Shown piece by piece: positions 1 to 9,788 of a stretch of 64,000 bases of DNA; within the stretch, counting starts at the first letter, position 1, and the number at the start of each line of letters is the position of its first letter. A program made the position numbers and the translations under genes. The DNA is from Kitasatospora sp. NBC_00374. Lineage in GTDB: Bacteria; Actinomycetota; Actinomycetes; Streptomycetales; Streptomycetaceae. The stretch spans positions 5,625,001 to 5,689,000 of the forward strand of contig NZ_CP107964.1 of the NCBI RefSeq assembly GCF_041434935.1. The letters are read 5' to 3'. Below the pieces are notes generated by a model. That model was not told where the DNA came from, made no database searches, and worked only from the letters and a program-made list of their open reading frames with translations.

Positions 1-956
1 ACGGCGTCCTGGTCGCGGTGCTCGACTCCGGGGTCGACGACACCCATCCGGACCTGCGCTCCGCCGTCGACCCCCAGGCCTCGGTCTCCTGCGCCGACGG
101 CAGGCCCGACGCCCGGTACGGCTCCTGGCGGCCCGACCCCGGGGTGGCCGAGAGCGGACACGGCACCCATGTGGCCGGCATCGTCGGCGCGGCCCGCGAC
201 GGCCACGGCGTCACCGGTGTCGCCCCCGGGGTGCGGATCGCCGCCGTCCGGCTGCTCGGGCCGCTCGGCCAGTACTACACGGAGAACATCGTCTGCGGGA
301 TGCTCTGGTCCGCCGACCACGGCGCCAAGGCCGTCAACGACAGCTACTTCGCCGACCCGTGGAAGTACAACTGCCCACAGGACGAGGACCAGGCGGCGCT
401 GGCCGCCGCCGTCGGCCGGGCCGTGGCCTACGCCCAGCGGAAGGGCGCCGTGGTGGTCGCCTCGGCCGGCAACGACAGCCAGGACCTGACCGCTCCCCGG
501 CCCGACCGGCGCAGCCCCAACGACCGGCTCTCCGGCCCCGGCGAGGACCGGCTGCTCGGCAGCGAGTGCATCCGGCTGCCCGGCGAACTCCCCGGGGTGC
601 TGACCGTGAGCGCCGTGGACCGCCGGGGCCTGCCCGCCGGCTACTCCAACTACGGGCGCGGCCGGATCTCGATCGCGGCCCCGGGCGGCGACCCGGACGG
701 GGGCACCCAGGGCGCGGTGGTCTCCGACTGGCCCGGCGGCCAGTACGCCGCCCTGGCCGGCACCTCGATGTCGGCCGCGCACGTCACCGGCGCGGTGGCG
801 GTGGCGGTGGCGGCCCACCCCGACTGGGGCCCGGACGAGGTGGTCGCCCGGCTGGCGGCGGCCGCCGCGGCCGGCTGCCAGCGTGCCGCGGCCGTCTGCG
901 CGGACCCGTCGTACCGCGAGTACTACGGCGCCGGGGTGCTGGTCCTGCCCGACTGA
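1..956 (+). CDS. S8 (subtilisin-like) serine protease, 5'-truncated
   Basis: The frame is already open at the window edge, so the N-terminus, any signal peptide and any propeptide are missing. All three subtilisin catalytic motifs are visible: Asp in VLDSGVDDTHP (near base 24), His in GHGTHVAGI (near base 165) and Ser in GTSMSAAH (near base 765). The oxyanion-hole Asn probably lies in SAGND. Several cysteines (SCADG, CGM, NCPQ, SECIR, GCQ, VCADP) suggest disulfides, consistent with an exported enzyme. The extra cysteines and inserts recall actinobacterial mycosin-like (type VII secretion-associated) subtilases, but no C-terminal membrane anchor follows: the protein ends shortly after the catalytic domain. 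The role is therefore probably general extracellular proteolysis. Confidence 0.88.
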   Translation, partial: GVLVAVLDSGVDDTHPDLRSAVDPQASVSCADGRPDARYGSWRPDPGVAESGHGTHVAGIVGAARDGHGVTGVAPGVRIAAVRLLGPLGQYYTENIVCGMLWSADHGAKAVNDSYFADPWKYNCPQDEDQAALAAAVGRAVAYAQRKGAVVVASAGNDSQDLTAPRPDRRSPNDRLSGPGEDRLLGSECIRLPGELPGVLTVSAVDRRGLPAGYSNYGRGRISIAAPGGDPDGGTQGAVVSDWPGGQYAALAGTSMSAAHVTGAVAVAVAAHPDWGPDEVVARLAAAAAAGCQRAAAVCADPSYREYYGAGVLVLPD

Positions 957-1041
957 CGGCCGCCCGGTCCCGGGCCCCGGGCCGCCGGAGCCCGGAGAAA
1001 ACCGGAGGCGGCCGCGGGGTGGGCCGGTGCAGGATCGAGCG

Positions 1042-1596
1042 GTGTCCGTACACCTGACGACCGAACGGCTGCTGCTCCGCCGCTTCACCGCCGCCGACGT
1101 CGACCTGCTGGTGGAGCTGGACTCCGACCCGCAGGTGATGCGCTACCTGACCGGCGGCACGCCCACCCCGCGCGAGGTGGTGGAGCGGGAACTGCTGCCC
1201 CGGTACCTCGACGCGTACCGCCGCCACCCGTCCTTCGGCCACTGGGCCGCGATCGAGCGGGCCGGCGGGGAGTTCCTGGGCTGGTTCGAGTTCCGACCGC
1301 ACCGGGACGGGCCGCCCGGCGAGGTCGAGCTCGGCTACCGTCTGCGGCGGGCCGCCTGGGGGCGGGGGTACGCCACCGAGGGCTCGCGTGCACTGGTCCG
1401 GCACGGCTTCACCGCACTGGGGGTCGACCGGGTCTTCGCCACCACCATGGCGGTCAACCTCGGCTCCCGGCGGGTGATGGAGAAGGCGGGGCTGCGGCTC
1501 GTCCGCACGTTCCACGAGGACTGGCCCGAACCGGTCGAGGGAGCCGAGCACGGCGAGGTGGAGTACGCCCTGGAACGGGCGGACCGGCAGCCGTAG
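1042..1596 (+). CDS. GNAT family N-acetyltransferase (RimJ/RimL type)
   Basis: A 184-residue protein starting at GTG. The N-terminal TERLLLRRFTAADVDLLVEL is the classic RimJ/RimL-type opening. The acetyl-CoA-binding region follows as GYRLRRAAWGRGYATEGSRALVRHGF, with a GRGYATE loop. The terminal NLGSRRVMEKAGLRL is the usual GNAT alpha4/beta-strand segment. It probably transfers an acetyl group from acetyl-CoA to an amine, either a protein N-terminus or a small molecule; the substrate cannot be read from sequence. The frame stays open further upstream, but the start was placed where family similarity begins. A weak -10-like hexamer (CAGGAT) lies 6 nt before the GTG. Confidence 0.85.
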   Translation: MSVHLTTERLLLRRFTAADVDLLVELDSDPQVMRYLTGGTPTPREVVERELLPRYLDAYRRHPSFGHWAAIERAGGEFLGWFEFRPHRDGPPGEVELGYRLRRAAWGRGYATEGSRALVRHGFTALGVDRVFATTMAVNLGSRRVMEKAGLRLVRTFHEDWPEPVEGAEHGEVEYALERADRQP

Positions 1597-1638
1597 GAAT
1601 CCCGGCCGGTCGCCGGGACGGTTTGGGATACTGGCGGC

Positions 1639-1833
1639 ATGAGGCTGACGGAGTTCTGGCGACGGATGCACGAGCACTTCGGCGAGGTGTACGCCGAGTC
1701 GTTCGCGCAGGACCACCTGATGAGCGAACTCGGCGGCCGGACGGTCAACCAGGCGCTGGCGGCGGGCTGGGAGGCCAAGGACGTCTGGCGGGTGGTCTGC
1801 CGGACGCAGGGCGTGTCCGCGCTGCTGCGCTGA
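1639..1833 (+). CDS. DUF3046 family small protein
   Basis: A 64-residue protein beginning MRLTEFWRRMHEHFG and containing a W-x(3)-DVWRVVC segment. This matches the DUF3046 family, a short helical protein found upstream of recA in actinobacteria. Its function is unknown. A good -10-like element, GATACT at 1627-1632, ends 6 nt before the ATG and no Shine-Dalgarno is present, so the mRNA is probably leaderless. Genomic linkage to recA is the main hint to its role, but there is no direct evidence for a DNA-repair function. Confidence 0.85.
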   Translation: MRLTEFWRRMHEHFGEVYAESFAQDHLMSELGGRTVNQALAAGWEAKDVWRVVCRTQGVSALLR

Positions 1834-1930
1834 CCGGACGGGCTGACCGGAGGGGCAGGGCCGGGGCGCCGACGCACCCGGGGCGCCCGGTCCGTCCGGT
1901 TCGCCCCGGTTCATGGGTGAGACTGGCCCG

Positions 1931-3310
1931 GTGGTCAGCAGCGCAGAACCCCAGACGAAGGACCCGGCCCCCGCACGTCGAGCCCCCGCAGGCCGTACCC
2001 GGCTGACCGGCGGTGCGATGCCCAGGTGGCTGCCCCGGGCGATGGTGCTGGCCCTGGTGCTGGTCGGGCTGTTCAAGCTCGCCGACTGGGCCTTCCACCA
2101 GTTGATCGACCTGTTCGTGATGCTGCTGGTGTCCTTCTTCCTCTCGCTGGCGATGGAACCCGCGGTGGACCGGATGGCCGCCCGCGGGGTGCGCCGAGGG
2201 CTGGGCACCTTCCTGGTGTTCATCGGCCTGGCGGTGGCGGTGGCCGGCTTCCTGACCGCCCTCGGCACGCTGCTCGTCGACCAGGTCACCCAGATCGCCG
2301 GCCGGCTGCCGCACCTGCTCGACAATCTGATCGGCTGGGTCAACCGGACCTTTCACCAGGACTTCTCCCTGGACCAGCTCCAGCACCAGGTGCTGCAGGA
2401 CTCCGGCACCATCGAGAAGTACGCCCAGCAGGCCGCCGACAACGTGTGGGGCGTCTCCAGCACGGTGATCGGCGGCCTGTTCCAGGCCTTCACCGTCGGG
2501 CTGTTCACCTTCTACTTCACCGCCGACGGGCCCCGGGTGCGCCGGACGGTCTGCTCGCTGCTGCCTCCGGACAAGCAGGGCGAGGTGCTGCGGGCCTGGG
2601 AGATCGCACTGGCGAAGACCGGTGGCTACCTCTACTCCCGGGCGCTGCTGGCGCTGGTGTCCACCGTGGCGCACTGGATCGTGTTCCAGATCCTCGACCT
2701 GCCCTACGCCATCGCGCTGGGCATCTGGGTCGGTGTGATGTCGCAGTTCGTCCCGACCATCGGCACGTACATCGCCGGTGCGCTGCCCGTCCTGGTGGCG
2801 CTGACCGTCCAGCCGTCGGACGCGTTCTGGGTGCTGGCCTTCGTCATCGTCTACCAGCAGATCGAGAACTACCTGCTGCATCCGCGGATCACCGCGCGGA
2901 CGGTGGACGTGCACCCGGCGGTGGCCTTCGGTTCGGTGATCGCCGGGGCGGCGCTGCTGGGCGCGGTGGGCGCGCTGATCGCCATCCCGGCCGCGGCCAC
3001 CCTGCAGGGCTTCGTGGGCACGTACGTGCGCCGCTACGAGGTGACCACCGACCCGCGGATCGACCGCGGGAAGGCCTGGCGGGAGCGGCGCCGACTGGCC
3101 GCCCGCCGGCTGCGGCGGATGGTGGGCGCGCCGGAGGCGGACGAGGGGGAGCCGGGTGGGCGCGAGTCGCGTGAGTCGGACGAGCGGGAGCGGGTGGACC
3201 GCGGGTCGGACCGGCGCGGGCGCGTGGAGCGTGCGCCGCAGGGTCGGGGCCGGGACGGCTATGGGACCGGTGATTGCGCAGGTCAGGGCGGGGCCGGGAA
3301 GCAGGGGTAG
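1931..3310 (+). CDS. AI-2E family transporter-like membrane protein
   Basis: A 459-residue integral membrane protein. Two hydrophobic segments near the N-terminus (AMVLALVLVGLFKL, LFVMLLVSFFLSLAMEP) are followed by a third hairpin and a soluble loop. The C-terminal half holds further membrane helices with the family-typical GIWVGVMSQFVPTIGTYIAGALP and QQIENYLLHPRI motifs. The family is named after the E. coli AI-2 exporter TqsA, but most members move unknown substrates or ions. The last 100 residues or so are charged and probably cytosolic. An upstream ATG at 1913 is possible; GTG 1931 is preferred because GAGACT (1919-1924) sits 6 nt before it, as in a leaderless gene. Confidence 0.87.
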   Translation: MVSSAEPQTKDPAPARRAPAGRTRLTGGAMPRWLPRAMVLALVLVGLFKLADWAFHQLIDLFVMLLVSFFLSLAMEPAVDRMAARGVRRGLGTFLVFIGLAVAVAGFLTALGTLLVDQVTQIAGRLPHLLDNLIGWVNRTFHQDFSLDQLQHQVLQDSGTIEKYAQQAADNVWGVSSTVIGGLFQAFTVGLFTFYFTADGPRVRRTVCSLLPPDKQGEVLRAWEIALAKTGGYLYSRALLALVSTVAHWIVFQILDLPYAIALGIWVGVMSQFVPTIGTYIAGALPVLVALTVQPSDAFWVLAFVIVYQQIENYLLHPRITARTVDVHPAVAFGSVIAGAALLGAVGALIAIPAAATLQGFVGTYVRRYEVTTDPRIDRGKAWRERRRLAARRLRRMVGAPEADEGEPGGRESRESDERERVDRGSDRRGRVERAPQGRGRDGYGTGDCAGQGGAGKQG

Positions 3311-3326
3311 GGATCCCTGCGGGAAT

Positions 3327-3347
3327 CGAACATTCGTTCCCTATACT
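3327..3347 (+). promoter_or_regulatory. LexA (SOS) box and -10 element of recA
   Basis: The sequence CGAACATTCGTTCC (3327-3340) matches the Gram-positive LexA box CGAACRNRYGTTYC with one mismatch. TATACT (3342-3347), a good -10 hexamer, follows immediately, so bound LexA would occlude the promoter. The recA start codon is about 110 bp downstream. The lexA gene itself lies at 34.4 kb. Confidence 0.85.
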
Positions 3348-3458
3348 CAATGGCGGCGAGTTTTCCACAGGCCGAGCCCGATCGGGGCCGATTGTCAGTG
3401 GGACGCGCTAGCGTCGATGACGATGAAGCGCACAGCACAGAACCCGAGGGTGGAAGCC

Positions 3459-4565
<1,107 letters not shown>

Positions 4566-4572
4566 GTCGTTG

Positions 4573-5421
4573 ATGCACCACCCCGACCAGTCACCGGGCC
4601 GCTCCGAGGAGCCCGGTGACTGGGGACCGCCCGACTGGTTCGCCGCCGTCGCGGAGCCGGAGCCGGAGCCCGGGCGGGCTGTGACGCCCGGGTCGGCCGC
4701 ACTGCCGGAGCCGGTGCTGGACCTCTCGGAGTTGATGCCCGCCTCGCAGCTGCCCGGCGGGCGTCGGCGTCGGCGCAGCGCGGTCGCCGACGAGACCGCC
4801 GGTCCGGCCGGCGCCCCCGTGGAGCCGACCGCCGAGTCCTTCGCCGGACCGTCCGCGGGGCCCGGTGCGCGTGAGCGCCGGCAGCGGCGGGACGGGCCGT
4901 CGGCCGCCGAGCCGGCGGAGTCCGCCGATCCGGAGACCAGGGCGCGGGACATCTGCCTGCGGTTGCTGACCGGTGCGGCGAAGACCCGGAAGCAGTTGGG
5001 CGACGCCCTGCGGCGGCGGGAGATCCCGGAGGAGATCGCCGAGCAGGTGCTCGACCGCTTCGAGGAGGTCGGGCTGATCGACGACGGCGCCTTCGCCGAG
5101 GCCTGGGTGGAGTCGCGGCAGGGCCGCCGCGGACGACGGGCGCTGACCCAGGAGCTCAGGACCAGGGGAGTCTCGGGCGATCTGGTCGAACAGGCCGTGG
5201 CCCAGGTGGACTCCGAGGACGAGACCGACTCCGCGCGGGCGCTGGTCGACCGCAGGCTGCGGAGCACCAGGGGTGTGGAGCGGCAGGCCCGGATCAGGCG
5301 GCTGGTCGCGATGCTGGCCCGGCGCGGTTACCCGGAGGGGCTGGCCTTCCGGGTCGTCCTGGCGGCGCTGGCCGACGAGGGCGGCCAGGACGAGGACTCC
5401 TCGGACGGCGGCGACTGGTGA
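4573..5421 (+). CDS. recX: Regulatory protein RecX with a long N-terminal extension
   Basis: RecX binds RecA filaments and limits recombinase activity. The conserved helical repeats occupy the C-terminal ~160 residues: DICLRLLTGAAKTRKQLGDALRRREIP, then the LIDDGAFAEAWVESRQ signature and later RRGYP. The first ~110 residues are Pro/Glu/Ala-rich and appear disordered, so the protein is 282 residues against about 150-190 for many RecX proteins. It starts at ATG 7 nt after the recA stop (TTG at 4570 is an alternative). Translation is likely coupled to recA and induced with it in the SOS response. Confidence 0.93.
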   Translation: MHHPDQSPGRSEEPGDWGPPDWFAAVAEPEPEPGRAVTPGSAALPEPVLDLSELMPASQLPGGRRRRRSAVADETAGPAGAPVEPTAESFAGPSAGPGARERRQRRDGPSAAEPAESADPETRARDICLRLLTGAAKTRKQLGDALRRREIPEEIAEQVLDRFEEVGLIDDGAFAEAWVESRQGRRGRRALTQELRTRGVSGDLVEQAVAQVDSEDETDSARALVDRRLRSTRGVERQARIRRLVAMLARRGYPEGLAFRVVLAALADEGGQDEDSSDGGDW

Positions 5422-5539
5422 CGGCGCCGCCTTGCCGCCGTTGCCGCCGACCGGGCCTGTTCATCGGGCCCCGGGTTCCGCCGACCGCGCTGTGGCTGAC
5501 GGCGCGTCCGGTCCATCGACGTCAATTCTCGATCGCATC

Positions 5540-5568
5540 TTGACCGTTTCGTAACCTGCGCCTAGCCT
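5540..5568 (+). promoter_or_regulatory. Candidate promoter for the RNase Y-like gene
   Basis: TTGACC (5540-5545), a 17-bp spacer and TAGCCT (5563-5568) form a good vegetative (HrdB-type) promoter about 120 bp upstream of the start codon. It separates this gene from the recA-recX unit. Confidence 0.6.
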
Positions 5569-5689
5569 CGCAAGCAGCGAGGCGGTCTCTCCGATCATGT
5601 CGACGGCGCGCGGGGCGCGAGGTCGGCCGAAGGCGGTTCCCTCGCCGCCGCCACGGCAGAGTGTGCGCAGGGACGGGGGAGTGAGTCGG

Positions 5690-7084
5690 ATGACGATCGC
5701 GACTGAAGCCGGTTCGGGGCCCGTTCTGCTGGGAGCCGGTCTGGTGCTGGCCCTGGCGCTGTGCCTGGTGCTCGTCGCCGGCTGGATGATGCTCCGTCAG
5801 CGCCGGACGGAGCTGGACCGGCGCGAGGAGCGCCTGGCCGCCGAGCTCGGGCGGCTGCACCTCCAGGAGGACGAACTCGCCACGCGCTCGGCCGAGCTGG
5901 TGGTCGCCGAGGCCGAGCTGCGGGAGCTGGAGGCCGGTCACCGGCAGGCGCTGGAGCGGGTCACCGGGCTGACGGCGGCCCAGGCGCGGGCGGAGATCGT
6001 CCGGGAGGTGGAGACCGAGGCCAGACGTGAGGCCGCGGTGACGGTGCGGGAGCTGGAGCGGGCGGCCAGGGCCGAAGGGGAACTGCGGGCGCGGGAGATC
6101 ATCGCGGTCTCGGTCCAGCGGCTGGCCACCGAGCAGACCGCCGAGTCGGTCACCACGGTCTTCCCGCTGCCCAACGAGGACATGAAGGGCCGGATCATCG
6201 GCCGTGAAGGGCGCAACATCCGCGCGTTCGAGGCGGTCACCGGCGTCAACCTGGTGGTGGACGACACCCCGGGGGTGGTCCAGCTCTCCTGTTTCGACCC
6301 GGTCCGCAGGGAGGCCGCGCGGCTGACCCTGGAGGCGCTCGTCGGGGACGGCCGGATCCAGCCGGCCCGGATCGAGGAGGTCCACGAGCGGAGCCGGGCC
6401 GAGGTGGAGCGGCTGTGCGTGCGCGCCGGGGAGGACGCGCTGCTGGCCGTGCGGGTCGGCGAGATGGCCCCGGAGCTGGTCCGCGCCCTCGGAACGCTGC
6501 GCTACCGGACCTCGTACGGGCAGAACGTGCTCGGCCACCTGGTGGAGTCGGCGCACCTGGCCGGGATGATGGCGGCCGAGCTGGGGGTGCAGCCGGAGCC
6601 GGTGCGGCGCGCCGCGCTGCTGCACGACATCGGGAAGGCGCTCAGCCACGAGGTGGCCGGGAGCCACGCCGCGGTCGGGGCCGAGTTCGCGCGGCGGCAC
6701 GGGGAGCCGCCGGAGGTGGTGCACGCGATCGAGGCGCACCACGGCGAGGTCGAGCCGGGCACGGTCGAGGCGGTGCTGGTGCAGGCGGCGGACGCGTGCT
6801 CGGGTGGGCGGCCGGGGGCCCGACGGGAGTCGGTGGAGACGTATGTGCGCCGGCTGGAGCGGCTGGAGGAGATCGCTCGCGGGTACGACGGGGTGTCGAA
6901 GGTGTTCGCGATGCAGGCGGGGCGCGAGGTGCGGGTGATGGTCCAGCCCGAGCTGGTGGACGACCGGCGGGCCCAGGTGATCGCGCGGGAGGTGGCCCGG
7001 CGGGTGCGGGAGGAGCTGACGTACCCGGGGCAGATTCGGATCACGGTGGTGCGGGAGAGCCGGGCGACGGAGTTCGCGCGCTGA
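5690..7084 (+). CDS. rny: Ribonuclease Y-like HD/KH-domain endoribonuclease
   Basis: A 464-residue protein with the RNase Y architecture in order: one N-terminal membrane helix (LLGAGLVLALALCLVLVAGWMML), a long charged coiled coil (residues ~35-150), a KH domain (GRIIGREGRNIRAFEAVTGV) and an HD phosphohydrolase domain with ALLHDIGKALSHEV and later IEAHHGEVEP. RNase Y is a membrane-anchored endonuclease that begins mRNA decay. The start chosen is ATG 5690; an in-frame GTG at 5681 directly abuts the GGGGGA motif and is less likely. The C-terminal VFAMQAGREVRVMVQP region fits the family. Confidence 0.92.
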   Translation: MTIATEAGSGPVLLGAGLVLALALCLVLVAGWMMLRQRRTELDRREERLAAELGRLHLQEDELATRSAELVVAEAELRELEAGHRQALERVTGLTAAQARAEIVREVETEARREAAVTVRELERAARAEGELRAREIIAVSVQRLATEQTAESVTTVFPLPNEDMKGRIIGREGRNIRAFEAVTGVNLVVDDTPGVVQLSCFDPVRREAARLTLEALVGDGRIQPARIEEVHERSRAEVERLCVRAGEDALLAVRVGEMAPELVRALGTLRYRTSYGQNVLGHLVESAHLAGMMAAELGVQPEPVRRAALLHDIGKALSHEVAGSHAAVGAEFARRHGEPPEVVHAIEAHHGEVEPGTVEAVLVQAADACSGGRPGARRESVETYVRRLERLEEIARGYDGVSKVFAMQAGREVRVMVQPELVDDRRAQVIAREVARRVREELTYPGQIRITVVRESRATEFAR

Positions 7085-7104
7085 CGGCGCGGTGACGGGG
7101 GTGG

Positions 7105-7144
7105 GATGCCGGCTGACGGAGTTCGGAGTCGGTCAGCCGGCATC
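7105..7144. terminator. Bidirectional terminator hairpin
   Basis: GATGCCGGCTGAC (7105-7117) and GTCAGCCGGCATC (7132-7144) are a perfect 13-bp inverted repeat with a 14-nt loop. It lies between the convergent RNase Y and FAD-monooxygenase genes and could serve both. Confidence 0.8.
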
Positions 7145-7167
7145 GGGAGTCCGACGCCTGCCGTCGG

Positions 7168-8850
7168 TCAGCTGTCCGCGCTCGCCAGCGCGCCCGGCCC
7201 GCCCCCGCGCGCGCCGTCGGCGAGCGCCAGCAGCGCGTCCGCCCGGCAGCCCTGGGTGGTGCCGACCAGGTGTCCGTCCGGCCGGATCAGCAGCACCGTG
7301 TGCGGGTCGGCACCCGGGTACTCCTCGGTGACCAGCACCTCCGCCGGCACCGGCAGCGCCGTCGCGACCTCCGCCAGCCGGGGCATCAACCCGGCCCCGA
7401 GCCAGTGCTGCGAGGCCCAGACGGCCGTCCCGGGCGCCACCAGCAGCAACAGGAACCCGCCGCCGAGGTGGGAGCGCAGCTGATCGGTGGCGCCCTCCGT
7501 GGTGACCACCGGTACGTCCGGCACCAGCACCCCGGGCGCGGTGGCGGGCAGGCTCTCGGTGAGCGAGGTGCCCCGCCCGGGCCCCCGCTGCACCGGCACC
7601 CGGCCGGGCACCCCCGAGGGGGCGGCCGGGTACGCGGGCGCGCCGCCGAACCGTCCGGTGCCGAGCTGACCGTCCGCCAGCAGGGGTGCGTGCTTGCGGA
7701 ACGAACCGGTCAGCAGTGACCGCCGGGTCTGCTGCCAGCCGCGCAGCGGGCGCAGCAGCGGCATCGACTGGTCGACGGCCCGCAGCCGGGCGCCGACCGC
7801 GCCGCGCCGCTCGGTCTCGTAGCCGTCCAGCAGCGAGCCGCCGGGCTGCGGTCCGCCGGAGTGCAGGTGCCAGGCGAGCGCGAGTCGCCAGGCGAGGTTG
7901 TCGGCGTCGCGCAGGCCGTCCGCGAGGTTCTGCATGCCGAGGGCCCCGTGCAGGTGGGCGGCGTCGCCGGCGAGGAAGCAGCGGCCGGAGCGGAAGCGTG
8001 CGGCCAGGCGCTGCTGGGCGGTGTGGTCGGCGGCGGCGAGCAGCTCGTACGTGGGCAGTTCACCGCCGCACCAGCCGGTGAGGGTGGCCTTGACCCGGGT
8101 GAGCAGGGTGTCGCCGGTGACGATGCCGGGCCAGGTGGCGTGCGGGTCGATGGGCTCGCTGGGCTGCGGGCGGCCGGGTGGCAGTCGCCAGTCGAGGCGC
8201 CAGAGGCCGTCCGGGAGCGGGCGGGCGCAGGCCTCGCGGTCGCCCCGCCACGGGGGCTCGCGGTGCAGCCGGGCCTCGCCGTGGAACGGGAGGTCGACCC
8301 GGACGGTGGCCATCGCGTGCCGGTCGACGGCGGGGCGGCCGGGGAAGCGGATCTTGAGCAGCCGGCGGACGGTGGAGCGCGCGCCGTCGCAGCCGACCAG
8401 GTGGCTGCCGCGCCACCAGGTCCGGCTGCCGTCCTGGGTGTGCTCGGTCCGTACGCTCACGCCGTCCCGGTCCTGTTCCAGCTCGACGACGCGGCTGAGC
8501 GGGACGAGCTGGATCAGGGGGGTGGCGGTGACGGCGTCCCGCAGTCCGCGCTGGAGGCGGTGCTGGGCGAGGTGCAGGACGGGGGAGCCGTCCAGCGGGA
8601 GCCGTAGCACCTCGGTGCGGCGGCGCCAGATGGTGAAGGCGTCCCACCGGGCCGCGTCGGACTCGGCCCGGGTGTAGCCGAGCCTGGTCAGGAAGGAGGT
8701 GGTGTCGCTGCCGAGCACCACGGTGCGCGGGCTCTCCGGGCAGAGCCCGGCGCCTTCGTCCAGCACGATGCTGGGCACCTCGTTGCGGGCCAGGGCGAGG
8801 GCCAGGGCCAGGCCGACCGGCCCGGCCCCGACCACGATCACCGGGTCCAC
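7168..8850 (-). CDS. FAD-dependent aromatic monooxygenase (PHBH family)
   Basis: A 560-residue flavoprotein hydroxylase. The N-terminus holds the FAD dinucleotide-binding VIVVGAGPVGLALALALA; mid-protein LVGCDGARSTVRRLL is the DG motif; CFLAGDAAHLHGALGMQNLADGLRDADNLAWRLA is the second FAD (GD) motif. The C-terminal ~150 residues resemble the thioredoxin-like extension of phenol- and polyketide-hydroxylases. It likely uses NAD(P)H and O2 to hydroxylate an aromatic ring. The neighbours do not form a biosynthetic cluster, so the substrate is unknown. Start is GTG with GGAGG about 9 nt upstream. Confidence 0.9.
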   Translation of the reverse strand: MDPVIVVGAGPVGLALALALARNEVPSIVLDEGAGLCPESPRTVVLGSDTTSFLTRLGYTRAESDAARWDAFTIWRRRTEVLRLPLDGSPVLHLAQHRLQRGLRDAVTATPLIQLVPLSRVVELEQDRDGVSVRTEHTQDGSRTWWRGSHLVGCDGARSTVRRLLKIRFPGRPAVDRHAMATVRVDLPFHGEARLHREPPWRGDREACARPLPDGLWRLDWRLPPGRPQPSEPIDPHATWPGIVTGDTLLTRVKATLTGWCGGELPTYELLAAADHTAQQRLAARFRSGRCFLAGDAAHLHGALGMQNLADGLRDADNLAWRLALAWHLHSGGPQPGGSLLDGYETERRGAVGARLRAVDQSMPLLRPLRGWQQTRRSLLTGSFRKHAPLLADGQLGTGRFGGAPAYPAAPSGVPGRVPVQRGPGRGTSLTESLPATAPGVLVPDVPVVTTEGATDQLRSHLGGGFLLLLVAPGTAVWASQHWLGAGLMPRLAEVATALPVPAEVLVTEEYPGADPHTVLLIRPDGHLVGTTQGCRADALLALADGARGGGPGALASADS

Positions 8851-8960
8851 GCGGGGACCTCCGCCCGGCGCGGCGGGAGGTGCCCGGATTCAATGCTCAG
8901 TGCTGGAAAGGCTCCGGGTGGTGTCACGAAGAGCAATGCAACAGATCACCTGGGTGTCCG

Positions 8961-9788
8961 TCAAGCAGCGGCAGGTGTGCGCCGGTTCGCGCCGCGTCGG
9001 CCGCGCGCCTCGATCCACTTGGCCAGACCGGTGAGCGCCAGGCACATCCCGATGTAGATCGGGCCGATCACCAGGATCACCGGGATGTAGGGGTAGCCGT
9101 CCGAGTTACTGGCGATCAGCTTGCCCTGGTAGAGCAGCTCGTTGAAGGTGATGACGTACCCGAGCGAGGTGTCCTTGAGGGTGACCACCAACTGGCCGAT
9201 GATCGCCGGCAGCATCGACCGGACGGCCTGCGGCACCAGGATGGTCGTCATCACCGTGGTCTTGCGCATGCCCAGTGCGTAGGCGGCCTCGGCCTGTCCG
9301 CGCGGGACGGCGTTGACACCCGAGCGGATGATCTCCGCCTGCACGGCCCCGTTGTACAGGGTGAGGCCGATCACCAGGGCCCAGAACGGGTCGGCGCTGA
9401 ACACGCCGCGGTACAGCGCGAAGATCATGATCAGCAGCGGCATCGCCCGGAAGAACTGGACGATCCCGGTGGAGACCGCGCGCAGCGGCCGGTGGTCGGA
9501 GAGCCGGCCCGCGGCCAGCACCGTGCCGAGCACGATGGAGGCGACGGCGGCCAGGCCGAAGACCTTCAGGGTCTCCAGGAGTCCGTCGACGATCCGCTGC
9601 TGGACCTTGGCGTACTCGAACGGCGCCCAGAGGTCGGCGGAGAACTGCCCCGCGTCGTTCAGGCGGCTGTAGACGAACCAGAGCAGACCGGCGATGCCGA
9701 CCAGCGAGAGGATCCCGAAGGCCCGGTAGCGCATCCTGGCCCGGGGGCCGGGCGCGTCGTAGAGGACGGAGGCGGACTGGCTGCTCAT
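8961..9788 (-). CDS. gluD: Amino-acid ABC transporter permease (GluD)
   Basis: A 275-residue polar-amino-acid permease with about five membrane helices. The His/Glu/Gln/Arg-transporter signature is visible in ETLKVFGLAAVASIVLGTVLA and the EAA loop in GQAEAAYALGMRKTTVMTTILVPQAVR. It is the last gene of the gluABCD operon; its start overlaps the stop of gluC by 4 nt (ATGA). With GluC it forms the membrane channel for glutamate or a related amino acid. Confidence 0.92.
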   Translation of the reverse strand: MSSQSASVLYDAPGPRARMRYRAFGILSLVGIAGLLWFVYSRLNDAGQFSADLWAPFEYAKVQQRIVDGLLETLKVFGLAAVASIVLGTVLAAGRLSDHRPLRAVSTGIVQFFRAMPLLIMIFALYRGVFSADPFWALVIGLTLYNGAVQAEIIRSGVNAVPRGQAEAAYALGMRKTTVMTTILVPQAVRSMLPAIIGQLVVTLKDTSLGYVITFNELLYQGKLIASNSDGYPYIPVILVIGPIYIGMCLALTGLAKWIEARGRRGANRRTPAAA

